Notes: generated by a model from the letters alone, not told the origin. 64,000 nt of DNA from an uncultured Acidobacteriota bacterium (GCA_937870635.1 CALMZP010000084.1:1-64000), one strand, 5' to 3'. Numbered from the stretch's first letter, positions 1 to 8,383 are shown. Translations and numbers: made by a program.

Positions 1-279
1 GTACAGGAGCGGGATTTCAGCCAGTCCCCGCGCCACGTCGATCCGCACCTTTTCGAGCAAGTCCATCGCGCCCTCGGAAGTCGTGATCATCTCGGCGATG
101 TCCACGCCTTCCTCGAAACGGATGTCAGTCAGCCCGCCGTCCTCGGCAAGCGCATCCACGATCATCTCGGAGATGAGGAGTTCCTGCATGACATCCCCGG
201 AGTTGATCGCGTCCTTCCACGCCTTCTCCTGGGACTTCTTGTCCATCACGTTCCAGTAAGGCGAAGTAGCTGCACTCAT
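1..279 (-). CDS. Probable major capsid protein, N-terminal 93 residues (runs off left edge)
   Basis: The reading frame is open from an ATG at 277-279 to the window edge, giving 93 residues without a stop. The start is fixed by GGAGGAAACTGACA directly before the ATG. The N-terminus is acidic and helical and ends in VARGLAEIPLLY, the kind of segment that leads into the first capsid strand in many phage major capsid proteins. The gene follows portal, head protease and a DUF2190 cement protein, which is where a capsid gene is expected. No diagnostic motif is visible in the fragment, so the call rests mainly on position. Confidence 0.55.
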   Translation of the reverse strand, partial: MSAATSPYWNVMDKKSQEKAWKDAINSGDVMQELLISEMIVDALAEDGGLTDIRFEEGVDIAEMITTSEGAMDLLEKVRIDVARGLAEIPLLY

Positions 280-299
280 TGTCAGTTTCCTCCTCTCTC

Positions 300-662
300 C
301 TAGTTGATGCTGTCCACGAGGATGACTTCGGCGTAGCCGTCCGCATCCTTCGTCGCACAGACCTTGACAACCGGCGTGCCTGTGACAGCCGCCGTCAGGT
401 CGGTGTCACCGCGCTTCGTGCCCGCGCCCGCCGTCCAGTAGAGCAAGTCGCCCACGGCCGGGGTGAGCGCGCCGGGGAGCTTGATGTTCCACCGCCGGTT
501 GAGCGCGATTTCAAGCGCGCGGCCCCGGTTTGTTGCAGCGGCCGTGCAGTCGTTCAGGAGAAAGCCGGTGAAGCCTGAAATCCGGTAGAGATCACCGTGA
601 TCGTAGGTTCCGGCCGGAACGACGACATCGACTGCCTTTGCGTCACCGATCAGGTTGCCCAT
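300..662 (-). CDS. Capsid cement / decoration protein, DUF2190 family
   Basis: 120 residues. The pattern is that of DUF2190 head proteins: a start of type M-x-N, a VVVPAGTYDHGDLYRI segment near residues 13-28, FLLNDCTAA near 36-44, and a late VGDLLYW strand. Family members bind outside or stabilise the capsid shell. The gene sits directly upstream of the capsid gene. A strong ribosome site, GAAAGGAAGGTGACAAAAG, precedes the ATG at 660-662. Confidence 0.7.
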   Translation of the reverse strand: MGNLIGDAKAVDVVVPAGTYDHGDLYRISGFTGFLLNDCTAAATNRGRALEIALNRRWNIKLPGALTPAVGDLLYWTAGAGTKRGDTDLTAAVTGTPVVKVCATKDADGYAEVILVDSIN

Positions 663-680
663 CTTTTGTCACCTTCCTTT

Positions 681-1340
681 CTAGCTCTCGTCGCCGTTTC
701 CGTCGCCGCCCTCGGCCGCGAACTCGGCTTCCTTGTCCGCGAACGCCTTTTCAGCCGTCGCGTAATCGACCTCTGCCGCGCCGTACACACGGCGAAGCTC
801 GGCCAGCGCGTCGGCGTCCTCGGCGTCCTCGATGGCGCTGACCCAATCGGAGGCGTCGAGTCCCTTGGCGTCCTCGATCTCCTTTTCAGCGTCCTCGACA
901 CGCTTGCGAAGCGCCTTCTTGTTGCCGGACTCCGCGAGGCCCATCGCGCGAGCCTTGGTCTGCCAGTTGGCCTTCGACCACTCGTCGCGCTTGTCATCGT
1001 CGAGTTCCGCAACCTCGCTCTGCGCGTGGGCCTGCATGGCCTCCTCGGGCGTGAGCGTGGACTCGATGTTGACAACCTCCGAAATCGATGCCGATTCCGA
1101 GTTCGGAGCCTCACGGACGGACTGCCCGTAATCCTCCGAGACGGGAACGAGCGCCTGATAGACAGGCACCAGCCGTCCGGCCATCGTCTCCGGGTTCGGT
1201 GATGCGTACCCCGGCGGACTGACAACCACCGGCTTCAGTGTTGCGGCCATCTCCTGATCCTCCTCTCGGAAGGACGGCTCCAACTTGCCAGGCTGTGACT
1301 GGAACAGTCCTTCAGCGTGCGGGTCGAGATTCTGTGCCAT
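681..1340 (-). CDS. Head-region protein of unknown function, acidic C-terminal helices
   Basis: 219 residues from the ATG at 1338-1340, preceded by GAAAGGAGAAACTGAAA; an upstream in-frame extension lacks a ribosome site and overlaps the previous gene. The first 90 residues are Pro/Ser-rich and look extended (VVVSPPGYASPNPET). Around residues 140-165 a helical stretch ending GLAESGNKKALRKRVEDAE resembles a SAP-type DNA-binding motif, and an acidic tail ends in GGDGNGDES. It lies between the protease/scaffold gene and the cement gene, so an internal head protein or scaffold is plausible. I do not recognise a family. Confidence 0.6.
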   Translation of the reverse strand: MAQNLDPHAEGLFQSQPGKLEPSFREEDQEMAATLKPVVVSPPGYASPNPETMAGRLVPVYQALVPVSEDYGQSVREAPNSESASISEVVNIESTLTPEEAMQAHAQSEVAELDDDKRDEWSKANWQTKARAMGLAESGNKKALRKRVEDAEKEIEDAKGLDASDWVSAIEDAEDADALAELRRVYGAAEVDYATAEKAFADKEAEFAAEGGDGNGDES

Positions 1341-1359
1341 TTTCAGTTTCTCCTTTCGC

Positions 1360-2511
1360 CTAGAGCTTCCGAGCGCCGACCTTGACCATGCCCGAGCGAC
1401 CGACGCTGCGCTCGCCCGAACCGCCGCCACCGTTGCTCTGGCGCGAGCGCGAGAGCGGCCCCGGTGCCGTCACCATCTCGGTGACAATCACCTGAGCGTC
1501 CTCGTCGTCGCTGAGGAACGTCTGAACGGCCTTGTCGATCTCGTCATCGTCCTTGCCGACCATCTCGGTGACGGGGAACAGACGCATGACGGTGGCGCGA
1601 GCGCGCTTCGTCTTGTCGTCGTCGCCCTTCAGGTGCTTTGTCAGAGCCGACATCACGCGCTCCTTCAGTTCACCCTTGCCGATCTGCTCGACCTTGCTGA
1701 CAACGTCGGTGACTGCCACGACGATGTCATCCTTCTCCTCGATCCCGAGAAGCTCGCGGAGCTTTGTCAGGAGCGTCTTGGACTCCTTGCCCTCCTCCGC
1801 GTCCTTCTTCATCTCGGAAACCTCGGCCTCCGTCTCACCCTCGACCTTCTGGCGCATCAGGGTGAAAAGCGCAGGGTTCTCCCGCTCGATGTCCCCGAGC
1901 GTGACCTTGCCCCACTCGATCTCTGCCACTTCTCGACTCCCTTCCATTTCGGTTGCCCAGGCAACGACCTTGGCATTCATTCCGTTCGCCCCAGGCCGCG
2001 CCCAATCGATGCTTTCGAGGACGAACGACTCGATGTGTCGCACGCCGCCGATGACCTTCCCGGTCGCCTTGCCCGCCCAACTTGTCAGGCGTGCCATGCT
2101 CCGGTGCTTTCGTGCCTTGCTCTCGGGGTGGTTGTACCCCTTGACGTACAGGACGCTCTTGCCGCCTTCCTTTTTCACCTTTGCGCCGAGCCACACCGTT
2201 TCCACGTCCGGGAAGATGTAGCCCTTCAACTCGGGAGGAATGTGGCCCCAAAATCCCGGCTTCTCGTCGCGGTTGATCTGCTCCGCGATGTCAGCCAGCA
2301 TTCTGTCAGTCCAGTTGTTGCCGTTCCCGGACACGCCGCCTTCCACCCGAAGAACCGGAAACTGCGGCTTGTCATCGTCGTAGTCGTCAAGAAGCCGCTG
2401 AACACGCCCCTTGTCGAGCTTGACGATTTCAGTCACATCCTCGGTAATCTCCATCTCGGAGACATCGAGAAAGACTGCGCACGGTTCATCGGTGAAAACT
2501 GTTTCAGCCAT
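1360..2511 (-). CDS. Putative head maturation protease fused to scaffold-like region
   Basis: 383 residues. The N-terminal half (about 1-190) resembles phage prohead proteases: a cleft of beta strands ending in HIESFVLESIDWARPGANGMNAKVV, where the motif around SIDW-PGAN is typical of S14/S78-like head proteases. The C-terminal half (about 210-383) is charged and helical (KKDAEEGKESKTLLTKLRE), as in protease-scaffold fusions, and ends in a Gly/Ser/Arg-rich tail. Position between portal and capsid genes supports assembly and processing of the prohead. I cannot assign the catalytic triad with certainty. Confidence 0.55.
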   Translation of the reverse strand: MAETVFTDEPCAVFLDVSEMEITEDVTEIVKLDKGRVQRLLDDYDDDKPQFPVLRVEGGVSGNGNNWTDRMLADIAEQINRDEKPGFWGHIPPELKGYIFPDVETVWLGAKVKKEGGKSVLYVKGYNHPESKARKHRSMARLTSWAGKATGKVIGGVRHIESFVLESIDWARPGANGMNAKVVAWATEMEGSREVAEIEWGKVTLGDIERENPALFTLMRQKVEGETEAEVSEMKKDAEEGKESKTLLTKLRELLGIEEKDDIVVAVTDVVSKVEQIGKGELKERVMSALTKHLKGDDDKTKRARATVMRLFPVTEMVGKDDDEIDKAVQTFLSDDEDAQVIVTEMVTAPGPLSRSRQSNGGGGSGERSVGRSGMVKVGARKL

Positions 2512-2513
2512 CT

Positions 2514-3161
2514 CTACCTCTTTTTCAGCGAGCGGTTCACGCCCCGGTCACGAATGCGACGAAGGCCAGAACCCGAAGGGGTGATCGTCTGCTCCTGACG
2601 ACCCGAAACCGCCCCAACGGACGACGCAGGCTGCTTGGTGCCCTCCTGATCCGAGAAGCGAATCAGACCACCTGCCAGGTTTGTCAGCGCCATCGCAGTC
2701 ACAACGCCCGCTCCCGAGTTGCCCGCCGCCACGGCTGCGCTGACAAGCTGCGATGCAGCCGGGTCAGCATTGATCGCCGCTGCGATGTTCGTCGCAGTCT
2801 CGGTGGCGTTGATCGCGCCCGCCGTCACCGCGAGGTTCACGGTGATGTCATTCCCCGCGACGACGATGCTACGTGCCGCCGTGCCACCGGGATTGACAAA
2901 GGCAACGCGAATGGCGTTCCCGAACTCACGCCTCAGCTTGGCCGTGAACGTGAGATCGTTGTCCGCGCCCGCCATCGCCGTTGTCAGCGTGGCATAGACG
3001 GACTCGGCCAGCATCAGTTCACGATCACCGATCTGTGAGTTCGGATCGTTCTTCCCGAGCGTCCTGATTCGACGCCGAGCCTGCCCTGCGATCTGCACGA
3101 AGCCACGCACAGCGCCGCGACGGCGTGCTGGATCGCTGCTGTTGCTCAGAACCCTTACCAC
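2514..3161 (-). CDS. Phage structural protein with Ig-like repeat of the tail/head type
   Basis: 215 residues from a GTG at 3159-3161 behind AGGAGGTAGGTA. Residues about 60-165 match a domain common in phage head and tail proteins: DLTFTAKL, GNAIRVAFVNPG, ITVNLAVTAG, TATNIAAAINAD, VVTAMALTNLAGG. N- and C-termini are Arg-rich. Located between portal and protease genes, it is probably a head-associated fibre or minor head protein. The specific role is not visible. Confidence 0.6.
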   Translation of the reverse strand: MVRVLSNSSDPARRRGAVRGFVQIAGQARRRIRTLGKNDPNSQIGDRELMLAESVYATLTTAMAGADNDLTFTAKLRREFGNAIRVAFVNPGGTAARSIVVAGNDITVNLAVTAGAINATETATNIAAAINADPAASQLVSAAVAAGNSGAGVVTAMALTNLAGGLIRFSDQEGTKQPASSVGAVSGRQEQTITPSGSGLRRIRDRGVNRSLKKR

Positions 3162-3295
3162 TACCTACCTCCTCTCACTTTCACGCCGGTTCGCAGCCCC
3201 GCCGGGGTGCTGCCCTTCTTCATCGTTGTCAGGGTCGTCGGCATCGACTTCCCCCGCTTGCTGGTCATGCCCTTGTTGGCGAACAGACGCCTCAT
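3161..3295 (-). CDS. Small basic protein, 44 residues
   Basis: Starts with an ATG at 3293-3295 that overlaps the stop of the previous small gene (ATGA) and ends one base inside the next start. Sequence begins MRRLFANKGMTSKRGKSMP and contains about ten Lys/Arg. It is the third of three short, strongly basic genes in a row behind the portal. No family recognised; a DNA-contacting internal head peptide is only a guess. Confidence 0.5.
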   Translation of the reverse strand: MRRLFANKGMTSKRGKSMPTTLTTMKKGSTPAGLRTGVKVRGGR

Positions 3296-3411
3296 CGGAC
3301 ACCCCGCACGTGAAGCTCGCGGCCGTAGGGAGCGATCACCCTGCGGCGACGAACGTAGGAGCGCGGCTTGCGCCGAGTACCGAGCCGCCCCTTCGTGTTG
3401 TTGTATTTCAC
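3292..3411 (-). CDS. Small basic protein, 39 residues
   Basis: GTG start at 3409-3411 behind GGAGAAGGTGACAA. The product begins VKYNNTKGRLGTRRKPRSY and holds a run of four Arg; about a third of residues are Lys/Arg. Overlaps the following gene by ATGA. Coding status rests on the ribosome site and the tight coupling to both neighbours. Confidence 0.5.
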   Translation of the reverse strand: MKYNNTKGRLGTRRKPRSYVRRRRVIAPYGRELHVRGVR

Positions 3412-3414
3412 TTG

Positions 3415-3564
3415 TCACCTTCTCCTTCTACGACGACGAACTCTCTGACGACCGACCTTTGCTGCGACCTGCTTGGGGTTTTTCATCCCCCTGCGTCTGC
3501 GACCGTATCTGCGACGGTGTACGGACTTTTTCAGCCGAATCTTGCGCGGCCTGCCGCTACGCAC
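3415..3564 (-). CDS. Arginine-rich 49-residue peptide (protamine-like)
   Basis: GTG at 3562-3564, overlapping the last codons of the homing endonuclease gene, with AGAGAGG five bases before it. Of 49 residues I count 20 Arg and 6 Lys; the C-terminus is a run of Arg (VRRRRRRR). Such composition is typical of nucleic-acid condensing peptides. The position between portal and head protease suggests a packaged internal peptide, but no homologue is recognised. Its first two residues (M-R) match those of the endonuclease upstream. Confidence 0.5.
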   Translation of the reverse strand: MRSGRPRKIRLKKSVHRRRYGRRRRGMKNPKQVAAKVGRQRVRRRRRRR

Positions 3565-4003
3565 ATACGCCTCTCTGATTCAACACCGACATCGCTGTGG
3601 CGATCTCGTTACGAACACGTCTGACTTCCTCAGAGACACGATGTACGCGCGTACCCTTGACTGACAAAGTTTCGATGAACCGCAATGCAAGTTCCGCCTG
3701 TGTGTTCTTGACAACCATGTACGGCAATGCGGCCTTCAGGACTGACTTACACGCCTTACCACGAATCTCCCATGCGTAGACAGTACGACGAGGAGCGCCC
3801 CGATCTCGCCAGCTAACGCTACCGCCGTCAAAGTGGTTGTCTAGCCACAGGATCAGGTCAGGGTTGGTATTTGTCACTTGAACGGTCAGCGACCACGCAT
3901 CCTGATCTTCACGCCCCGGCCCTTGGTTCTTTTTCAGTACGCTGATCGAACCCTCACAATCGAGGGTAGCGGCCAAATACGCTCTGACGGTTGCTGTCCT
4001 CAC
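3557..4003 (-). CDS. LAGLIDADG-family homing endonuclease, downstream of portal
   Basis: 148 residues with one LAGLIDADG-type motif, YLAATLDCEGSISVL (residues about 9-23), then a beta-rich DNA-contact region and a C-terminal helix region (YMVVKNTQAELALRFIE) shared with the other single-motif endonucleases here. Single-motif proteins act as homodimers and cut a pseudo-palindromic target. In the motif Asp-Cys-Glu-Gly replaces Asp-Gly-Glu-Gly, and the usual aromatic Gly-Phe is Ala-Thr, so activity is uncertain. GTG start overlaps the portal stop (GTGA). Confidence 0.8.
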   Translation of the reverse strand: MRTATVRAYLAATLDCEGSISVLKKNQGPGREDQDAWSLTVQVTNTNPDLILWLDNHFDGGSVSWRDRGAPRRTVYAWEIRGKACKSVLKAALPYMVVKNTQAELALRFIETLSVKGTRVHRVSEEVRRVRNEIATAMSVLNQRGVCA

Positions 4004-5586
4004 TCGTTCGCGCCTCCTCCGTTCCTACCTGACCGTGCAGGCTGCCGAGCGCCCCGCCCATTGCCATTCCCATTGCCGGTGCTGACTGGCAACTGTGGCG
4101 TCTCCTTGGCGATGCGAATTGCGTTTTCAGCTTCCAACTCGGCAAGACGCTCCTCCAAGGACAGGTTGCCCTCTGCATCCTGCGCCTCCTCGCTCGGTGG
4201 CTTCATCGTCTTGAAAACGCGGAACACACGCAGCGCCTCGCGTGCGGTGTTCTCCGAGATCAGCTTCCGCTCCAAGAGGACTTCGAGCGTCATGGTGAAC
4301 TGCTGCATCGCCTGGGTCAGAGTGACAAGGCTATCAACCGTGATCTCCGACCAAAGGATGTCCATGCGCACCGGCTCCTCACCGTTCATGGCAAGGGTCA
4401 TCTTGACAAGCATCTGCACCGGCTCTTGGAACTGCGCCCGCTTGCGCTCGATCTTCTTCTCGAACGCGATGAACTTTTTGTCATTCGATCCGCTAACGCC
4501 ACCCTCGGAGCGCATGAACATCTCCTCGGGTGTCTCGGACGCGATGGCGATGCAGTCGATCAGGAACTCCAAAAGCTGCTTCGAGTCCCCGAGGATCGAC
4601 TTGACCTCGATGAAGCCGATGTCCTCCTCGGTGCCGATGAAAAGAACCTCGCGGCCCTTCCAGTTGATCGTGGCACCCGCGACCGGCTCGCCATTTTCAT
4701 CGATGGTATCAGGGAAGTTGTTTTTCAGGAAAGCTCGAACGTCCTCGACCTTGAACCGCAGCTTGGGGGTCGAGTGGTATGCGTGCGCCTGAAGCGACTG
4801 ACGCATGACCTCATGGAACGCCTTGATGAACGGGTAGACCGATTCGAGATCGGACTGTCCGCCTGAAAGCGCCGAGTCGTATTCGTTCCAGACCTCCACG
4901 ATGGGAACGAACCCGTCCGGGTTGTCACGCGACCACTCATCGATCCAACGACGCTCTGTGCGGTCGTAGTAGCGGTACCGCTCGGGGGTGATGTCCTCCC
5001 AAATCTCATGCTCCTTGATCTTTGGCTTTGTCCCCCGTGGCAGATCGGGCCTCGGCTCGACCTCATCCGGGAACTCCACCTTTGTCACGATGACGGCCCG
5101 CACGATCCGTGTCGGGTTCTGCGGGTCGTACATGACCGTGATCCGCTCAGGTTCGTAGAGCATGAGGGCACACGCTTCGCGCTCCTCATTCGTTGTCAGC
5201 TTGTCCGTCAGGAACGGCTGCCACACTCGAACGTATGTCAACGAGTCACGCATCGTGTTCCTGAAAAGCTCGACCAGCTTCGGCTTCCAGTACCGCTCGA
5301 TGGACGTGTTGATCTGCTCGACTAGCTCCTCGTTGTCACCTGTGACCGACGGGATGCCCATGAACTCAACCGAGCGGTCGATGATCGGCTTGCAGAAGCC
5401 CGCGCCCAGGTGGGTGTCGCCACCATCGTTGCGGTATAGCTGCCTAGCCAGATCGTAGTTGACGCGGGTTTTGTCATAGGCCGGGGCCGGGCCAAAGAAC
5501 GAACCGCTGACAACCCGCCAGTTGTGGCGAAGGCTGCTCGCCAACGGTGACAAAAACTCGCTGATCCATCCGGTGAATCGGCTCAT
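4000..5586 (-). CDS. Portal protein
   Basis: 528 residues; the dodecameric channel through which DNA enters the head and to which the tail attaches. The N-terminal region (about 1-80) carries the conserved pattern of portals, an Asp/Arg-rich start followed by DTHLGAGFCKPIIDRSVEFMG; mid-region WEDITPERYRYYDRTERRWIDE and the long helix-turn region QLLEFLIDCIAIASETPEEMF (about 345-370) are typical of the stem and crown. The C-terminus is Gly/Arg-rich and disordered. Follows both terminase genes and overlaps its neighbours at both ends. Confidence 0.85.
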   Translation of the reverse strand: MSRFTGWISEFLSPLASSLRHNWRVVSGSFFGPAPAYDKTRVNYDLARQLYRNDGGDTHLGAGFCKPIIDRSVEFMGIPSVTGDNEELVEQINTSIERYWKPKLVELFRNTMRDSLTYVRVWQPFLTDKLTTNEEREACALMLYEPERITVMYDPQNPTRIVRAVIVTKVEFPDEVEPRPDLPRGTKPKIKEHEIWEDITPERYRYYDRTERRWIDEWSRDNPDGFVPIVEVWNEYDSALSGGQSDLESVYPFIKAFHEVMRQSLQAHAYHSTPKLRFKVEDVRAFLKNNFPDTIDENGEPVAGATINWKGREVLFIGTEEDIGFIEVKSILGDSKQLLEFLIDCIAIASETPEEMFMRSEGGVSGSNDKKFIAFEKKIERKRAQFQEPVQMLVKMTLAMNGEEPVRMDILWSEITVDSLVTLTQAMQQFTMTLEVLLERKLISENTAREALRVFRVFKTMKPPSEEAQDAEGNLSLEERLAELEAENAIRIAKETPQLPVSTGNGNGNGRGARQPARSGRNGGGANE

Positions 5587-6170
5587 TCCGTACCTCTCGC
5601 TTCCGAGACGAGGGTTTCAAGCTCCGTGACCATCGCAGCGACCTTCTGCTGCGTCTCGATGGGCAACCCTTCGAGCTTGCTCCAAAAGTCGTCACTCATG
5701 TCATGCTCGTTCTTCTTAGTGACAACCGATTCCGACTTGTTGACCTTTGCGATGCCGCCACGATCCAGGGCCGACTCGATTGCGCGCAGCTTCACGGACT
5801 CGTCTACGGCCGTGCGCGCGAGTTCAAGCAGCATCTCGATCAGGTCGATGTTGTGGCGCTTCAGGTGTTCGATTGCGCCGTCCGTAATGTCACCGGCGAC
5901 CTTGGCACACATCTGTTGCCACGTCTCATCCTCTGCCCACGCCTTGACAAGACTGCCCTGGATGTTGAGCGTGTCGGAGATGTACCGCCACGACCACCCT
6001 GCGGCTTTCAGCGTTGCCGAGTAAGCCTGTGCGTAAGCAAGCTCGGCCGCTGTCAGTTCCGAGAGATCAGTGATCTTCTTCGACTTGCGCCTACTGAAAA
6101 TCGCTGACCCGTGCTTGTTGCGCGGGCCGACGACTTCGAGGAGACGTTCTGCGTCTGTGCGCCTAGGCAT
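5583..6170 (-). CDS. Putative terminase small subunit
   Basis: 195 residues. A helix-turn-helix-like segment, LKAAGWSWRYISDTLNIQ followed by GSLVKAWAEDETW (about 54-85), would fit DNA recognition by a small terminase; the second half is helical and could oligomerise. It lies between large terminase and portal and overlaps both. The gene order large-then-small is unusual, which lowers confidence; it could be another packaging or head protein. Confidence 0.5.
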   Translation of the reverse strand: MPRRTDAERLLEVVGPRNKHGSAIFSRRKSKKITDLSELTAAELAYAQAYSATLKAAGWSWRYISDTLNIQGSLVKAWAEDETWQQMCAKVAGDITDGAIEHLKRHNIDLIEMLLELARTAVDESVKLRAIESALDRGGIAKVNKSESVVTKKNEHDMSDDFWSKLEGLPIETQQKVAAMVTELETLVSEARGTE

Positions 6171-7875
6171 GTGCGACTACGCTCCCTGAACGGTGAAAAA
6201 GATCACCGATGGATGCGGGGACAATCGTGTGCGGCTTCTTCATCGTGGCGATCTCGCAGAACATGTCCGCGTGGTGCCAGTGATCCGGGTTCTTGTTTTT
6301 CATCCAGCGGCGGACGTTACGGCCCTTCGTGTCCTCCTCCTCCGTCGCCGCCATCTGACAAAGCTGGTACATGTAGCCGTTGTACGGAAGGCGCGGCATG
6401 TTCTCACCGATTGTCTCCACGTCCATCGGCATGAGCATCCGGCCCATCATCATCCGGTTGATGAACATGTCGAAGGCGTCGGTGCGGTCGATGTTGACCT
6501 TGCCGACCTCGCCAGGCTTGGGCGAATTGAAAACGCCTGTCTCTGCCTGATCGGGGCGATCCTGCTCGAACCCGATCCAAACGCGCTTGTGATACTTCAG
6601 CGCGAGCCGCTTGGCCTCAGACTTTTCAGGGTGCGCATCGATGACGCAAGTGAAAGAGCCGAGTCCTGCAAGGAACTCGTCAAGCTGCTTCCACATGTCC
6701 TTCCCCGGCTTGTCAGCCATGATGCGCGCTTGCCAGAAAACTCGACGGTCGAAGCGGTCGAGATAGTCGGCGCGCACGTGAAGGACATTGCCGACATCGA
6801 CGCCGACGTAGATGGCCCCTCCTGGGATGCCCCCCTGTGACAATCCCCCCTCGATGCACTTGCGGATCAGTTCGGGTGTGATCTGATCGCCGGCGCTGAC
6901 AAACGGCTCGCCTCGGTTGTTGTTGAACCAGGCCCGCAGCTTCTTCGGTTGCGTCTGCCCGAGAAAGTAGTTGTCCATGAACCCGGCGATTGTCTGCGTG
7001 GGTGAGTGAAGCTGGTTGATGTGGTACCCACGCTTTCGACCACTCGGGTTGTCAGACTCCCACTGACCGAACTCGTTGGCCGCAGCCCGTTGGATGTCAG
7101 TGATCTCCTTCTTGCAGTACGCGCAGCGAACCTCGCACGCCTCGGCTGTATCTCCGATGGCGACGTTCTCCTCGACGGTGAATGTCTGCCTGCGTGAGCA
7201 ATGCGGACAGGGCACGTACCACCTGTGCTGATCGCTCGCGTGCCAGGCATCCTCGGCGTCAACGCCGTGGCCTGGTGCGGTCGGAGTTGACAACTCCGTC
7301 TTGCGCTTGATGGCGGAGCCGTCGAGCCGCGCCATCGCCTCGGGGATGTTGTCCTCGATCATCTTGTCACGCTCGTCCATGACAAGCACATCGGACGGAA
7401 TCTCTCGAAGCTCCGTCCAGATGTTCGTCCCTCGGATGCGTAGCGCGATGTCATCGACCGTCTGCTTGTGAAGCCGGTTGTCAACCGACTTGAACATGTC
7501 AGACAATCCGGGGTTGGACGCGATGATCGGATCGATCCGGCCCTGGACAAAGGGGATGGCTCCCGTTTTCAGCGGCATCAGGTACAGGTGATGCCAGCGC
7601 CTTTTCACGATCCAATGGAACGTCCTGACAAGGAAAATCGTTGTCAGGCCCATCTGAGCACCCTTGGGCACGATGATCCAGTCGGACTCGTCGCGGATGA
7701 TGTCGCGCTGGAACTCGCGGCCCCGCATGTCAAAAGGATGTCCGTCTACTCTCAGCTTCAAGAGATCGGCCCAGGCATCCGGGTAGACGGCCGCGTTCGC
7801 GCGTGCCGAAAGACCCCCGCTGGTTGTGGCGGAAAGCCGCTTGGTTCCGTGGTTTTTCGCTGTTTTCCGGGCCAC
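6163..7875 (-). CDS. terL: Terminase large subunit, GpA-like
   Basis: 570 residues; the packaging ATPase and nuclease. Walker A-like VPKGAQMGLTT at 69-79 and Walker B SDVLVMDERDK at 161-171 are of the lambda GpA type. A zinc-binding pair, CPHC (223-226) and CAYC (251-254), is inserted as in GpA proteins. The nuclease domain begins with IYVGVDVGN (Asp360) and continues with VIDAHPE (Asp413) and a late Asp near NPDHWHHADMF. The GTG start at 7873-7875 lacks a clear ribosome site, and the true start could lie slightly downstream. Confidence 0.88.
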   Translation of the reverse strand: MARKTAKNHGTKRLSATTSGGLSARANAAVYPDAWADLLKLRVDGHPFDMRGREFQRDIIRDESDWIIVPKGAQMGLTTIFLVRTFHWIVKRRWHHLYLMPLKTGAIPFVQGRIDPIIASNPGLSDMFKSVDNRLHKQTVDDIALRIRGTNIWTELREIPSDVLVMDERDKMIEDNIPEAMARLDGSAIKRKTELSTPTAPGHGVDAEDAWHASDQHRWYVPCPHCSRRQTFTVEENVAIGDTAEACEVRCAYCKKEITDIQRAAANEFGQWESDNPSGRKRGYHINQLHSPTQTIAGFMDNYFLGQTQPKKLRAWFNNNRGEPFVSAGDQITPELIRKCIEGGLSQGGIPGGAIYVGVDVGNVLHVRADYLDRFDRRVFWQARIMADKPGKDMWKQLDEFLAGLGSFTCVIDAHPEKSEAKRLALKYHKRVWIGFEQDRPDQAETGVFNSPKPGEVGKVNIDRTDAFDMFINRMMMGRMLMPMDVETIGENMPRLPYNGYMYQLCQMAATEEEDTKGRNVRRWMKNKNPDHWHHADMFCEIATMKKPHTIVPASIGDLFHRSGSVVAHA

Positions 7876-7949
7876 TGAAAAGGTACGGCGTTTGTGCCGT
7901 CGATGTCAGTGTACCCCGCCGCTGTCAGCCCAAAAAGAGAGGGCCGGGT

Positions 7950-8294
7950 TCAGAGATCGCGCCAGGACAGCCGAGCGCCACTTAGTTGCTCTTGTTTCGA
8001 CACCAATCGATGACAATTTGCGCATAAGTTTTCAATGCGCTTTGGCGCTCTATGACCATCGATCTGACAAGAATCAGACGCCTCAAACCCGCAGCACTCA
8101 CAGACAAGCGATGCGCCCTGGCGGTGCGCGGCCTTCCCACCTGTCCCCCGGCCTTTCACGCACCCAAAACGCGGCTTGCCTGATCGGGTTGTCCCTTTGG
8201 CTCGAAGTCGAGTCGGCCCACAGACAGCGCAAGTCGCCGTTCGGGCCTCCACGTCAATGTCACTGAGCCGGTGCGATCCGTGTGTATAAGCCAT
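7950..8294 (-). CDS. HNH endonuclease upstream of terminase
   Basis: About 114 residues from the ATG at 8292-8294. Two cysteine pairs (CAVC, then CECC with CANC) frame an HNH core: QIDGH, then IENL and CHRLVS. The N-terminus (HRLSDIDVEARTATCAVCGP) matches the HNH protein at 43.7 kb (HKLTKIDTEKRTAKCSICGP), so the two are members of one mobile family. It sits between the promoter-terminator pair and the terminase. No strong ribosome site is visible. Probably a free-standing homing endonuclease. Confidence 0.7.
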   Translation of the reverse strand: MAYTHGSHRLSDIDVEARTATCAVCGPTRLRAKGTTRSGKPRFGCVKGRGTGGKAAHRQGASLVCECCGFEASDSCQIDGHRAPKRIENLCANCHRLVSKQEQLSGARLSWRDL

Positions 8295-8309
8295 TTCAGA
8301 CCACGCTAA

Positions 8310-8345
8310 CAAAAAGAGGGCCGCCCCACAAGGAGACGGCCCCCA
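8310..8345 (-). terminator. Intrinsic terminator before the terminase operon
   Basis: Read on the minus strand: a GC-rich stem (GGGCCG with CGGCCC, loop about 14 bases) followed at once by TCTTTTTG. It lies about 40 bases downstream of a consensus-like promoter (8384-8413) and upstream of the packaging and head genes, so expression of those genes would need read-through or antitermination. Confidence 0.7.
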
Positions 8346-8383
8346 GGCCCGAAACGTCGCGCTCTCGGAAGCCCGACGAGGCC

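Noticed and set aside
1285-2598. Long plus-strand frames opposite head genes
   Set aside because: They mirror the protease/scaffold gene; no ribosome site and no protein-like sequence.
7840-8294. N-terminal similarity of the HNH protein (HGSHRLS) and terminase (HGTKRLS)
   Set aside because: The HxL-S part is shared with the HNH relative at 43.7 kb and so belongs to the HNH family; the match to terminase starts at residue 9 and is probably chance.
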